64,000 nucleotides of DNA, taken from contig CALWLJ010000003.1 of the NCBI GenBank assembly GCA_944381495.1, positions 1 through 64,000 of the forward strand. Direction: 5' to 3'. Made by a program: the position numbers and the translations under genes. The notes beneath the pieces were generated by a model. It saw only the letters and a list, made by a program, of their open reading frames with translations, did no database searches and was not told where the DNA came from. Below are positions 18,217-26,219 of the stretch, piece after piece. Source of the stretch: an uncultured Mediterraneibacter sp. Lineage in GTDB: Bacteria; Bacillota; Clostridia; Lachnospirales; Lachnospiraceae. Position 1 is the stretch's first letter. Each line of letters starts with the position of its first letter.

Positions 18217-18312
18217 TTCTCCGTCCTCTCTTCCAATTTATCCTTTTCCTTCTTTGTGTATTGTTCAGCCGTTGCTCAGCGAAACTTCCCTGCCGGGCCC
18301 ACTGTTCCCCAT

Positions 18313-18363
18313 CTCGGGCTCCAGCGATCAAGGAGCAATGCGCCTGGATCGCGGACCCCCGAG
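18313..18363 (-). other. Intercistronic hairpin in the leader of the HAD-GH28 gene
   Basis: Arms 18313-18329 and 18347-18363 pair at about 13 of 17 positions, starting some ten bases after the GH88 stop. No T-tract follows, so it looks more like an RNA-stability or processing element than a terminator. The rest of the 157-bp spacer shows no gene. Confidence 0.4.
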
Positions 18364-18373
18364 AAAAACATTC

Positions 18374-19510
18374 CTACCAGATCAGAAAGTCCTTATCCAG
18401 CAGCCGCAGTATGGCTTCTATAAAGAAATAATCTCCATAGATGATGGGCACATGTCTGTCCCCTTCGCTGTGGTAGGCTCCGGTTCCCATCTGTACGATA
18501 GAATCATATTCCGGATCCCAGTTACAGAACTTCGCTTCTGTGGCCCGAAGGATCTTCAGAGCAGACTCCAGATAGAATTCCCGTTCCAGCTCCGGCACAT
18601 TCTTTGCGATCTCCAGCATGCCGCAGGCTGCACATACCCCTGCAGTGGAGTCCCAGTATACCGGCTCTTTCGGCGCCCGGAAATCCACCAGGGCAACGTG
18701 CTCCGTACGGTCTGTCTGAGCGATGAAGTAGCTGGCCACTTTCTTTGCCGTATCCAGATACTCCTTTTTCCCTGTATGGACATAGCTGAGGGCAAATCCA
18801 TATATGGCCCATGCCTGTCCTCTGGACCAGGATGAACCAGGTCCATATCCCTGCCCTCCCGGTGTTTCCAGCAGTTCTCCGTTCTCCGGATCCAGCACGA
18901 TAATGTGATTGCAGGAGCCATCTTCCCTGACCGTATATTTCATCACAGTATCCGCATGATCCATGGCGACATATTCAAATCTGGGGTCTCCCAGGACATC
19001 TCTTGCCCAGTAGAGCAGAGGGATGTTCATCATGCTGTCCACAATCACCCAGCCGGAGCGGTCCCGGTTCCAGGAACGGATGAATTTTCCCCTGGGATTG
19101 TACCGTCCGGCAAGGAGATGAGCTGCATGAAGTCCCCTGGCTTTTGACCGTTCATTTCCGGTAAGACGGAAATCCGCTACAGCAGAATGCAGCCACATGA
19201 ACCCTACATCATGATGCAGTCCGGTATAAATATCGAACGCACGGTCCAGTTTTTCCTCTGCTCCCTCTGCCGCTGTACGGTACTGTTCCTCTCCGTCCGC
19301 ATGATACATCTGCCAGAGCATGCCCGGCCAGAACCCGTTGGTCCACCAGATGATATCTGACTTTGCCTTATCCTCACGATAGACACCGTTTTCCGCGATA
19401 TAGGGAATCCGGCTGCCGATCCTTGCACACTCCGCGCGCATCTTGGTCCTTATTTTCTCATAAGTCTCTTCTGTCCATTTTCTGTCTGATTCCTTTAACC
19501 GTTCTAACAT
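18374..19510 (-). CDS. ugl: GH88 unsaturated glucuronyl hydrolase
   Basis: A 378-residue (alpha/alpha)6-barrel enzyme of normal GH88 length without a signal peptide. Characteristic segments are WWTNGFWPGMLWQMYHAD, HHDVGFMWLHSAVADFRL, WVIVDSMMNIPLLYWA and SSWSRGQAWAIYGFALSY; conserved Asp residues in HDVGF and VDSMMN are at the expected catalytic positions. It hydrates and releases a 4,5-unsaturated uronate from lyase-generated oligosaccharides. In streptococcal hyaluronan operons UGL is linked to a mannose-type PTS exactly as here, but no lyase or sulfatase is nearby, so the substrate may be a plant or host polysaccharide. Confidence 0.9.
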   Translation of the reverse strand: MLERLKESDRKWTEETYEKIRTKMRAECARIGSRIPYIAENGVYREDKAKSDIIWWTNGFWPGMLWQMYHADGEEQYRTAAEGAEEKLDRAFDIYTGLHHDVGFMWLHSAVADFRLTGNERSKARGLHAAHLLAGRYNPRGKFIRSWNRDRSGWVIVDSMMNIPLLYWARDVLGDPRFEYVAMDHADTVMKYTVREDGSCNHIIVLDPENGELLETPGGQGYGPGSSWSRGQAWAIYGFALSYVHTGKKEYLDTAKKVASYFIAQTDRTEHVALVDFRAPKEPVYWDSTAGVCAACGMLEIAKNVPELEREFYLESALKILRATEAKFCNWDPEYDSIVQMGTGAYHSEGDRHVPIIYGDYFFIEAILRLLDKDFLIW

Positions 19511-19522
19511 ACCTTTCTCCTT

Positions 19523-20158
19523 CTATAATACTCTGACAACGGACTCCAGCTCTCCCGCCGTCACATGATACTCGGCTGCCGCCTGTTTCAGCAGGGGCAG
19601 GCACTCTTTCTCCCTGCCGGCATTCCGGTAGGACCGGGCCAGCAGAAACTGCAGATATCCTTTCATCCGGTTCTGATGAAGGGGAACTTCCTTTTCCAGC
19701 TCCGGAATATACTTTCCCGATCTTTCGAACAGGATCTCATAGTGTCTGCGGTACTTTTCCGAGATGTCCCGGTCCATGACCTGTTCCATTTTCTCCAGGA
19801 TCTTTCTTACCTTCTTCCGGTCCTTTTCTCCTGAAAAATACTGGAATCCCCGCACCAGCAGATCTCCCTTCCGGGCGTCATCGGCCCCGTCTTTCATCAT
19901 GCGGTTAAACGTTTCTGTTACTTTGCCGGAATCCTTCATTTCCATATAGGCAGTCAGCTTCAGATTGTCTCTGACATATTCCGGGAACATAGACATCATG
20001 CCTTTGGAATCCACCTCACGGAAAAAGGCCGGATAATCCCGGGTCATCAGCGCACTGTAAGTCCTGGTGAAGATACGCCTGCGGATCAGCGCCGTTCCCA
20101 GAGCCGAAACGATAATAACAGCAAAGATAGAAATAATGATCACAACCGGATGTATCAT
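19523..20158 (-). CDS. Unknown single-pass membrane protein in the PTS operon
   Basis: A 211-residue protein. The start MIHPVVIIISIFAV is chosen because GGAGG precedes that ATG; the frame itself stays open to 20221 across a hairpin. Residues about 4-26 form one membrane segment followed by RRR, giving an N-out anchor with a cytoplasmic body. The remainder is charged and helical, with weak TPR-like pairs near the C-terminus (YLQFLLARSYRNAGREKECL). I do not recognise a family. It occupies the position between IID and UGL where streptococcal PTS operons often carry a small YajC-like membrane protein. Confidence 0.7.
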   Translation of the reverse strand: MIHPVVIIISIFAVIIVSALGTALIRRRIFTRTYSALMTRDYPAFFREVDSKGMMSMFPEYVRDNLKLTAYMEMKDSGKVTETFNRMMKDGADDARKGDLLVRGFQYFSGEKDRKKVRKILEKMEQVMDRDISEKYRRHYEILFERSGKYIPELEKEVPLHQNRMKGYLQFLLARSYRNAGREKECLPLLKQAAAEYHVTAGELESVVRVL

Positions 20159-20180
20159 GGCAAAACCTCCAAACTTACCA

Positions 20181-20219
20181 GACAGAAGGAGGGCGCCGCG
20201 CCAGCGCCGTCCTCCTGTC
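20181..20219 (-). other. Strong intercistronic hairpin after the IID gene
   Basis: GACAGAAGGAGGGCGC (20181-20196) pairs with GCGCCGTCCTCCTGTC (20204-20219), about 15 bp with one or two mismatches. There is no T-tract. It could attenuate or protect the PTS portion of the mRNA relative to the glycosidase genes. Confidence 0.55.
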
Positions 20220-20233
20220 ATTTTCTTTTCTCT

Positions 20234-21106
20234 TTAACCGCAGATACCAAGGATCGTCAGTATCACGGAAATTACAAACATAAAGACAAGTACACGCATA
20301 GGTCTGTTTTTCTTGCGCAGGTAGGCAAAAGCACCCAGCGTCAGTACCAGCGGGAGCAGTCCCGGAAGGATCTGATCCAGCACACTCTGCAGATTGAAGG
20401 TAGTTCCTCCCAGATCTGCCACAAGTGTTGTCTTAAAGCTTACATACTGTGCAGTCATGGCTCCGATCATGGTCAGGCCAAGCACGGAAAATCCTTTTGT
20501 AAATGCTTTGATCGTTCCTGATTCCAGCATTTTCGCAATGTATGTACTTCCCAGCTTCAGGCCGTACACAGCGCAGAAGTAACGGATCAATACATTAGGC
20601 ACATTATATACCACTGCGAAGAGAATGGGGCCAAGCCAGGAACCTGCCTGAGAGAATCCCAGGGCAACACCCGTAGCAACGATACGGAGCACGCCGGAAT
20701 AAACGGAATCGCCGATTCCTGCGAAGGGTCCCATAAGAGCTACTTTGATGGATTCGATCGTACCTGCGTCAAAAGGCTTTCCTGCATCCATGCATGCTTT
20801 TCTCTCTTCTTCCATGGCAACGACAAGAGAGAAGATGAAGGGAGACACACCGGGAGTCGTGTTGAAGAATCCCTGGTGTCTTGCCATTGCATCATAGAAC
20901 TCATCCGTCTCTTTTCCATAAATCTTCTCCAGATAAGGGATCAGCACCCAGCTGAATGTGATTCCCTGCTGTTTTGTGTAAGAGGTACAGAACATAAGCC
21001 ACATAGTCCTCCAGAATATGGACCAGACCAGTTTCTTCTGTTCACGGTTCAGTTTTGTCTTCATGCCGCCTGCTGCGGGAACTGCCGCTGTATTTACATC
21101 AGTCAT
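20234..21106 (-). CDS. PTS mannose/fructose/sorbose-family IID component
   Basis: A 290-residue IID subunit. MTDVNTAAVPAAGG is taken as the start, with GTGAGGA upstream and an eight-base overlap with the IIC gene. Family segments are WSIFWRTMWLMFCTSYTKQQ, HQGFFNTTPGVSPFIFSLVV and LMGPFAGIGDSVYSGVLRIV. The C-terminus holds the final membrane helix (VLVFMFVISVILTILGI). With IIC it forms the membrane channel. Confidence 0.93.
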   Translation of the reverse strand: MTDVNTAAVPAAGGMKTKLNREQKKLVWSIFWRTMWLMFCTSYTKQQGITFSWVLIPYLEKIYGKETDEFYDAMARHQGFFNTTPGVSPFIFSLVVAMEEERKACMDAGKPFDAGTIESIKVALMGPFAGIGDSVYSGVLRIVATGVALGFSQAGSWLGPILFAVVYNVPNVLIRYFCAVYGLKLGSTYIAKMLESGTIKAFTKGFSVLGLTMIGAMTAQYVSFKTTLVADLGGTTFNLQSVLDQILPGLLPLVLTLGAFAYLRKKNRPMRVLVFMFVISVILTILGICG

Positions 21107-21974
21107 TGAAAAAATCCTCACTTTCATCCATAGTTTTTGCTGCCACCTGCATATTTTCTTTCTCTTTGATCTTCCGCAGCTCCGCAAAGATCACCAGAGC
21201 CGCAATGATAGCGCCCAGGAATGCGATCTGTGTCAGAGAAAGGATCTTGGTGGAACTGGTCGTCAGCTGGATGGCTGCGTTTTCTGCTGCCTCTGTGATG
21301 GTCCCTCCGGTTGTCGCATTATAGATCAGGAAGGAGCCAAGTCCGAATCCGAGGAAGTAATAGGGAGCCACTTCTCTGCTCCACAGAGACTTCATCAGAA
21401 GAGCCATTCCAAGTGCCGGAAGCATGGTAGATGCCACGGTCATGGATGCCTGGATCCAGTCCGGGATCACTTCTACAAACGCCTGGATCACATCTGTTCC
21501 AAGAAGGACGCAGAGGAATCCCAGCAGGAAATAGCAGATGTGGAACATAGCGAACTGTACAACCCAAAGGGCCTTGAAGGAGCCCAGCTTTCTGTCGCGT
21601 GTCAGCTGCTCGAACTTAGGAACAAGAGCAGTAACAACCACTTTCATTGCCGAGTAAAGCAGAGTTCCCAGAGCTGCCAGCGGCACCGCCAGCATGACGG
21701 CTGTCGCCAGGTCCTCTCCAAGCAGCATGGCAAAAGCGCCGCCGAAGATAGCTCCCATTGTAAAGTCTGTAGGCATCACGCCGCCAAGGCTTACATTTCC
21801 AAGGAATACAAGTTCCAGCTGTGCCGCCAGGATGATTCCTTCTGTGGGGTGTCCCAGCAGAGCTCCCAGCATGGCAACGATAAAGATCGGTCTGGAGAGC
21901 ATGGTATTGCCCCACCAGTCAATAAATTTCGCAAACGCAAGCACAAAGCCTACGATCAAAGCATTCATCAGCAT
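21099..21974 (-). CDS. PTS mannose/fructose/sorbose-family IIC component
   Basis: A 291-residue membrane protein with multiple helices. The motif GHPTEGIILAAQLELVFLGN is diagnostic for Man-family IIC, followed by GVMPTDFTMGAIFGGAFAML. The hydrophilic C-terminal tail overlaps the IID start by eight bases. It recognises and translocates the sugar, which is phosphorylated through IIB. Confidence 0.93.
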   Translation of the reverse strand: MLMNALIVGFVLAFAKFIDWWGNTMLSRPIFIVAMLGALLGHPTEGIILAAQLELVFLGNVSLGGVMPTDFTMGAIFGGAFAMLLGEDLATAVMLAVPLAALGTLLYSAMKVVVTALVPKFEQLTRDRKLGSFKALWVVQFAMFHICYFLLGFLCVLLGTDVIQAFVEVIPDWIQASMTVASTMLPALGMALLMKSLWSREVAPYYFLGFGLGSFLIYNATTGGTITEAAENAAIQLTTSSTKILSLTQIAFLGAIIAALVIFAELRKIKEKENMQVAAKTMDESEDFFND

Positions 21975-21975
21975 T

Positions 21976-22467
21976 TTATTTTCCCTCCATCAGTTTCATA
22001 AAGTCTTCTCTCGGATCATTTGGCAGGGGCTGGTAGATGATCTCTACTCCCATGTCATGGATCTCTTTTATGGTCTCCACATCCTCCGGCGTCAGATACA
22101 CGGTCTCCGTGATCTTTTTCTTATCCGCCAGATTTCCGCCGATTCTTCCGTAATTTGCAACATTGAGCACCGGCCTCTCCGGCACTCCTTTGAGCACATC
22201 CCGAAGATCCTGGGGATTATTGGAGATCACAAGGATCTTCATTCCCGCCGCTCTCGGGTCATTGATAATCCCCTGCGCCTTGGCGATGGGAAGGACCGCC
22301 GCTTTTACCCCCGCCGGCGCCGCCATTTTAAGGGCGCTGGCCTGCAGTTCATTTTCCGCAATGGCGTCGTTAGCCACGATGATCCTGGACACCGCCAGCT
22401 GTTTGGACCACATGACCGCAACCTGACCGTGAATGAGACGGTCGTCAACACGCAACATTGAAATCAT
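21976..22467 (-). CDS. PTS mannose/fructose/sorbose-family IIB component
   Basis: A 163-residue cytoplasmic IIB domain. The phosphorylation motif LRVDDRLIHGQVAVMW contains the active His near residue 14. It accepts phosphate from IIA and passes it to the incoming sugar. It ends one base before the IIC start. Confidence 0.94.
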   Translation of the reverse strand: MISMLRVDDRLIHGQVAVMWSKQLAVSRIIVANDAIAENELQASALKMAAPAGVKAAVLPIAKAQGIINDPRAAGMKILVISNNPQDLRDVLKGVPERPVLNVANYGRIGGNLADKKKITETVYLTPEDVETIKEIHDMGVEIIYQPLPNDPREDFMKLMEGK

Positions 22468-22507
22468 TTTCTCTTCCTCTCTTTCTCTTTTTTCTGATAA
22501 AAATCAA

Positions 22508-22927
22508 TCAGAAGAACTCATCCTCTCCTTCATCCGGCTGCACCGGCTGAACTTCCAGGAGCGCCTCTCTGGACTCCCCGATGATTTCCTCCAGCTGTTC
22601 CTCCGTCAGCGTCCCGGGCGTAAGCAGCACATTGATGACAAGCCCCATGTTCATTCCCGCCAGAACTTTCACGTTTGGATATCCGGCCAGCATTGTCATC
22701 CCATTGCAGACGCTGCCTCCGAACAGGTCGGTGATGACGATATACTGGGTCTGCGGGTTCTGCTCCGCCATCTCCTTTACTTTGTCCACCATGGGCTGAT
22801 AGTGTTCGCCAGGCATCATGCCCATGCAGCTTAAGTCTTCGTTCTGTCCCACGATCATCTGCACGGAATGCATCATCCCCCGCGACAGTTCTCCATGGGA
22901 TGCAAGGATCACTTTTTTCTCGGACAT
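22508..22927 (-). CDS. PTS mannose/fructose/sorbose-family IIA component
   Basis: A 139-residue IIA domain. The start MSEKKVILASHGELSRGM has AGGGAG eight bases upstream; the phospho-accepting His is in ILASHGEL. Other conserved parts are VITDLFGGSVCNG and LAGMNMGLVINVLL. As a separate polypeptide and the first gene of the operon, it receives phosphate from HPr. Confidence 0.93.
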   Translation of the reverse strand: MSEKKVILASHGELSRGMMHSVQMIVGQNEDLSCMGMMPGEHYQPMVDKVKEMAEQNPQTQYIVITDLFGGSVCNGMTMLAGYPNVKVLAGMNMGLVINVLLTPGTLTEEQLEEIIGESREALLEVQPVQPDEGEDEFF

Positions 22928-22975
22928 TGTATCTCCCTTCCTTTCCTTTTGTCCGTCTGTGCCGGCCGCTGTCAG

Positions 22976-22989
22976 CTTTTCCGGAAAAG
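22976..22989. promoter_or_regulatory. 14-bp perfect palindrome upstream of the PTS operon
   Basis: CTTTTCCGGAAAAG lies about 50 bp before the IIA ATG, in the 167-bp gap after the histidine kinase gene. A role as an operator, for example for the nearby two-component regulator, is possible. No clear promoter hexamers were found around it. Confidence 0.35.
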
Positions 22990-23094
22990 AAAAAGATGAC
23001 ACCGCCGATCTCTTTTCGACAATGCCATCTTACAAAACATCTGATATTTTCTCTATATATGTGCCCGAAGCTCTAAAAACACCGCCCGGACTTC

Positions 23095-24900
23095 TTAAAT
23101 TTTCTCCTGTTTTTCCTTCCCGCCATCCCGGATCAGCGGATATCTCAGACTAACAACCGTTCCGAAACCGCTGACGCCTGTGATCCGGATCCCGAACTCC
23201 GCTCTGTAGGATTTTCTCAGCCGCTCCGCTGTATTGCGGATACCGATATGGGTCCTTCCGTCGCTGTACGCAGGATCCTCATCCGAATCCAGAGACCTCT
23301 GCAGGTTCCGGAGGGCATCCTCGTCCATCCCCACTCCGTCGTCCATGACTGTCACCTCCAGAAAGCGCTCCTGTACCGATGCGCTGATCTGCACGATCCC
23401 CTCTCCGCTCTTTGGGATGAGACCGTGCTTCACTGCATTTTCCACCACAGGCTGAAGGCTCAGTTTCAGGATATAAAGCTCCTCTGCCTCTTCCGGTATA
23501 TCTGTCATCAGAGAGAACCTGCCCTCATACCGGATCTTCAGCAGCCGGAAATATTCGCTTATATTTCCCACTTCCTGGCGGAGAGTCACAAGATCTCCGG
23601 TCTTTCCGATCAGATAGCGGAGCTGTTTGGACAGACTCTCCACCATCTCACCTGTCTCCGGGTCGTCATTGCTGACTGCCTGCATCCGGATCACTTCCAG
23701 CGTGTTATACAGATAATGAGGCTGGATCTGTGTCTTCAGCATATCCAGCTCTGTCTCCCGCTGCCGCAGCTCGCTGACATAGACTCGCTGGATATATCCG
23801 TCCAGTTCGCCCGCCATGCGGTTCAGGCCATCCGCCAGACTGCCGATCTCATCCATGCGGCCGGTTTCCACCCGTGCCTTCAGGTTTCCGCCGCGGATCT
23901 CATTCATTCCCCGGATCAGCCTTCCCATAGGCTTACGGATACCTTTCAGATAATTTCTGTATACGAGAAGAAGCGCGCAGATGCTGACAAGGAGGAAGAT
24001 CCCCACGTAGATCTGAACAGCCCGGATATTCTTCATAACAGCGGCTTCGCTGACCTGCACTTCCGCTGTCCATGCGGTGCCCGGTATCTTAAAATACACA
24101 TAATAATTTCCCTGTTTTTTTATATATTTCTGGTATTCTCCGCCTGAAAATCCGGCGTCAGGCACCTGCGCAAGACTTTTTCCGATCTCACCGTCCTCTG
24201 AACTGTAGATGCACACCCGCTCCTGATCCATGATCCGGAAGATCCCTTCTTCATTCAGGCTGACGTCGGAAGCCATCTCCGATATTGCAGAGGAATCCAG
24301 ATCCAGGTACAGAGTTCCCAGGGAATCCCGGGCTGTAGAAAAAGATGTGATGTCATTAAAATCACAGACAAAGGTCATCACTTCATTTTCTGATCCCGGG
24401 AAATAGCTGTCTTTATGGGATACGGCGATCCGTACCCCGTCACTGAGTTCCCTCAGATCTTCAACCGCGCCGGACCAGAGCTCTTCATCCATCACCTTCT
24501 GGGTATTTTTTGTAGCATAATTCATCCTTCCCTGACGGTCCACGAAGCAGGCGGTGCGGATCCTGCTGTCCTGGTCAAGGATATTCTGCATGACCATGTT
24601 CAGTGTCAATGACCGCTCCCGTTCCTCTACGTCCTTATCTTTCAGAAACTCCGCCAGCATGACGCCATCGTCCACGTCCTGATAATAGATTTCCGCATTG
24701 AGGCTGCTGTATGCCTCCAGTGCGCGGGATATATTTTCCCCCGCATACCGGACCAGGTTGGAGAAATCCCGCAGGACCACTTCCTCCATATTTCCCCGGA
24801 AAGCGCTGTAGAGCACCAGCGTAGCCGCCAGGATGGGGATCAGACCGAATCCGATAAATGCCGCCGTCAGCCGGAAAAAAATACTGTCTCTCTTTTTCAT
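23095..24900 (-). CDS. YesM-type sensor histidine kinase
   Basis: A 601-residue membrane kinase. The first helix is at about residues 8-30, an extracellular sensor spans about 35-290, then a second helix (IYVGIFLLVSICALLLVY), a HAMP region and the His_kinase domain with the phosphorylated His in QIQPHYLYNTLE. The ATP-binding domain shows VVENAVKHGLI, DDGVGM and GIGIRNTAERL-like GIRNTAERLR. The ATG at 24900 has AGGAGG close upstream and overlaps the end of the solute-binding protein gene by four bases. It probably phosphorylates the response regulator at 26200-27795. Confidence 0.9.
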   Translation of the reverse strand: MKKRDSIFFRLTAAFIGFGLIPILAATLVLYSAFRGNMEEVVLRDFSNLVRYAGENISRALEAYSSLNAEIYYQDVDDGVMLAEFLKDKDVEERERSLTLNMVMQNILDQDSRIRTACFVDRQGRMNYATKNTQKVMDEELWSGAVEDLRELSDGVRIAVSHKDSYFPGSENEVMTFVCDFNDITSFSTARDSLGTLYLDLDSSAISEMASDVSLNEEGIFRIMDQERVCIYSSEDGEIGKSLAQVPDAGFSGGEYQKYIKKQGNYYVYFKIPGTAWTAEVQVSEAAVMKNIRAVQIYVGIFLLVSICALLLVYRNYLKGIRKPMGRLIRGMNEIRGGNLKARVETGRMDEIGSLADGLNRMAGELDGYIQRVYVSELRQRETELDMLKTQIQPHYLYNTLEVIRMQAVSNDDPETGEMVESLSKQLRYLIGKTGDLVTLRQEVGNISEYFRLLKIRYEGRFSLMTDIPEEAEELYILKLSLQPVVENAVKHGLIPKSGEGIVQISASVQERFLEVTVMDDGVGMDEDALRNLQRSLDSDEDPAYSDGRTHIGIRNTAERLRKSYRAEFGIRITGVSGFGTVVSLRYPLIRDGGKEKQEKI

Positions 24901-26219
24901 CTTTCCTCCTGCCACAGGGCGATCAGTTCCGCCGCCAGCTCATCGATCGGCCTGCTGCCCCAGAGCGCCTCCCTCATGATCCTGTTATAGTTGTTCCGGA
25001 ATCCTCCCGGCGTGTCCAGACTGCTGATAATCTGGTCTGTAGCCACTACATTCTCGTCATAGGCTTCTTTCACAAGACGGGCAGCTTCCAGGCCGGACTC
25101 TTCTACCGGACGTCTGACAACAGAATCCGCTGTCATCGTATCCAGCACATTCTCATAGATTCCTTCTGAATAGAAAAAAGTAAGAAAACGCTCTGCCGCC
25201 CTGTATTTTTCACTGTCTTCCGCGCACTTCTGAGAAATTCCCCAGCAGTTGCTCGTATCCTGTGCCGCATACCGTACGCCGCCAGGACCGGGCAGGAAGA
25301 AGTATCCCAGATCCACGTCCGGGTTCATACCCGTGATCTGCGGCATCATCCACGCGCCGGTGTACAGCATAGCCGCATTTCCTGCGGCAATCTCCCGGGC
25401 CGTCTCATTATCTGACAGATCCTGGTACTCCTCCGCCACATATCCCCGCTCATACAGACTGCGGAACGCCCGCAGCATTGCCTCCGCATTTTCTTCTGTC
25501 CATTGGATCTGCTGATCCTGATCCAGCATGTAATTGTCAAACAGAAAATTCCCCCAGAACTCCATATGCCACAGATCCGCGCCTCCAACGGCAACAGGAT
25601 TGTATCCGGCTTCCTTCAGTGTTTCGCAGGCATCCAGGAACTCCTCATATGTCCCGGGCTCCCGGATCCCCAGTTCCTGAAAGACCCCTTTATTGTAGAC
25701 CATTCCCCGATTCATCTGGTAAATCGGAATATAAGTCACCGGCTCTTCCGAAAGGCGGGCAGGATCCATCAGCTGTTCCACAGCGTCCGGAATCTCAGCC
25801 AGTATCCCTGCCTCTGCCACTTTCTGCGGCTCTCTCAGCTCCAGCACATCGTAGAACTCATCCTCCGCATAAAGGATTTTCAGCTGATCCGAATACAGCC
25901 GGTTCTCATAGTTTCCCATGGTATACAGTTCTACCGAAATCTCCGGATTCTCCTCCATGAACTTCTCCGCCACATCCTCCAGACAGGCCTTCCAGTTTGC
26001 ATCCCCGCTGGAATAGACGACTCGCAACTCCGTCTGTTCCGGAGATACGCTCTCCGCTTCCTGTCCGGCGCATCCTGTCAGCAGAACCGCGGTCACAGCC
26101 ACGGATGCTGCTGTCACCGCCAGACTCCTCAGCGAGAAGGATCTCTTTTCCGTTGAAACGGATGGTTTCTTTTTTCTGTCCCGCGTCATCACTCTCTGTC
26201 TATTCGTGTATTCTCTCAT
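24897..26219 (-). CDS. Extracellular solute-binding lipoprotein linked to a two-component system
   Basis: About 440 residues, family-1 solute-binding protein. The hydrophobic signal ends in a lipobox (VLLTGCAGQ, Cys near residue 50). Typical segments are ENPEISVELYTMGNYENRLY, YNKGVFQELGIREPGTYEEF and AAMLYTGAWMMPQITGMNPD. The ATG at 26219 has AGGAAG upstream and overlaps the response-regulator gene by 20 bases; an ATG at 26189 is the alternative. No ABC permease is nearby and the gene lies between a regulator and a kinase, so a sensory role, delivering a bound oligosaccharide signal to the kinase, is inferred. Confidence 0.85.
   Translation of the reverse strand: MREYTNRQRVMTRDRKKKPSVSTEKRSFSLRSLAVTAASVAVTAVLLTGCAGQEAESVSPEQTELRVVYSSGDANWKACLEDVAEKFMEENPEISVELYTMGNYENRLYSDQLKILYAEDEFYDVLELREPQKVAEAGILAEIPDAVEQLMDPARLSEEPVTYIPIYQMNRGMVYNKGVFQELGIREPGTYEEFLDACETLKEAGYNPVAVGGADLWHMEFWGNFLFDNYMLDQDQQIQWTEENAEAMLRAFRSLYERGYVAEEYQDLSDNETAREIAAGNAAMLYTGAWMMPQITGMNPDVDLGYFFLPGPGGVRYAAQDTSNCWGISQKCAEDSEKYRAAERFLTFFYSEGIYENVLDTMTADSVVRRPVEESGLEAARLVKEAYDENVVATDQIISSLDTPGGFRNNYNRIMREALWGSRPIDELAAELIALWQEER

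Noticed and set aside
22976..22989. The palindrome CTTTTCCGGAAAAG considered as a terminator of the kinase gene
   Set aside because: It is too short, has no T-tract, and lies closer to the IIA start than to the kinase stop; kept only as a possible operator.
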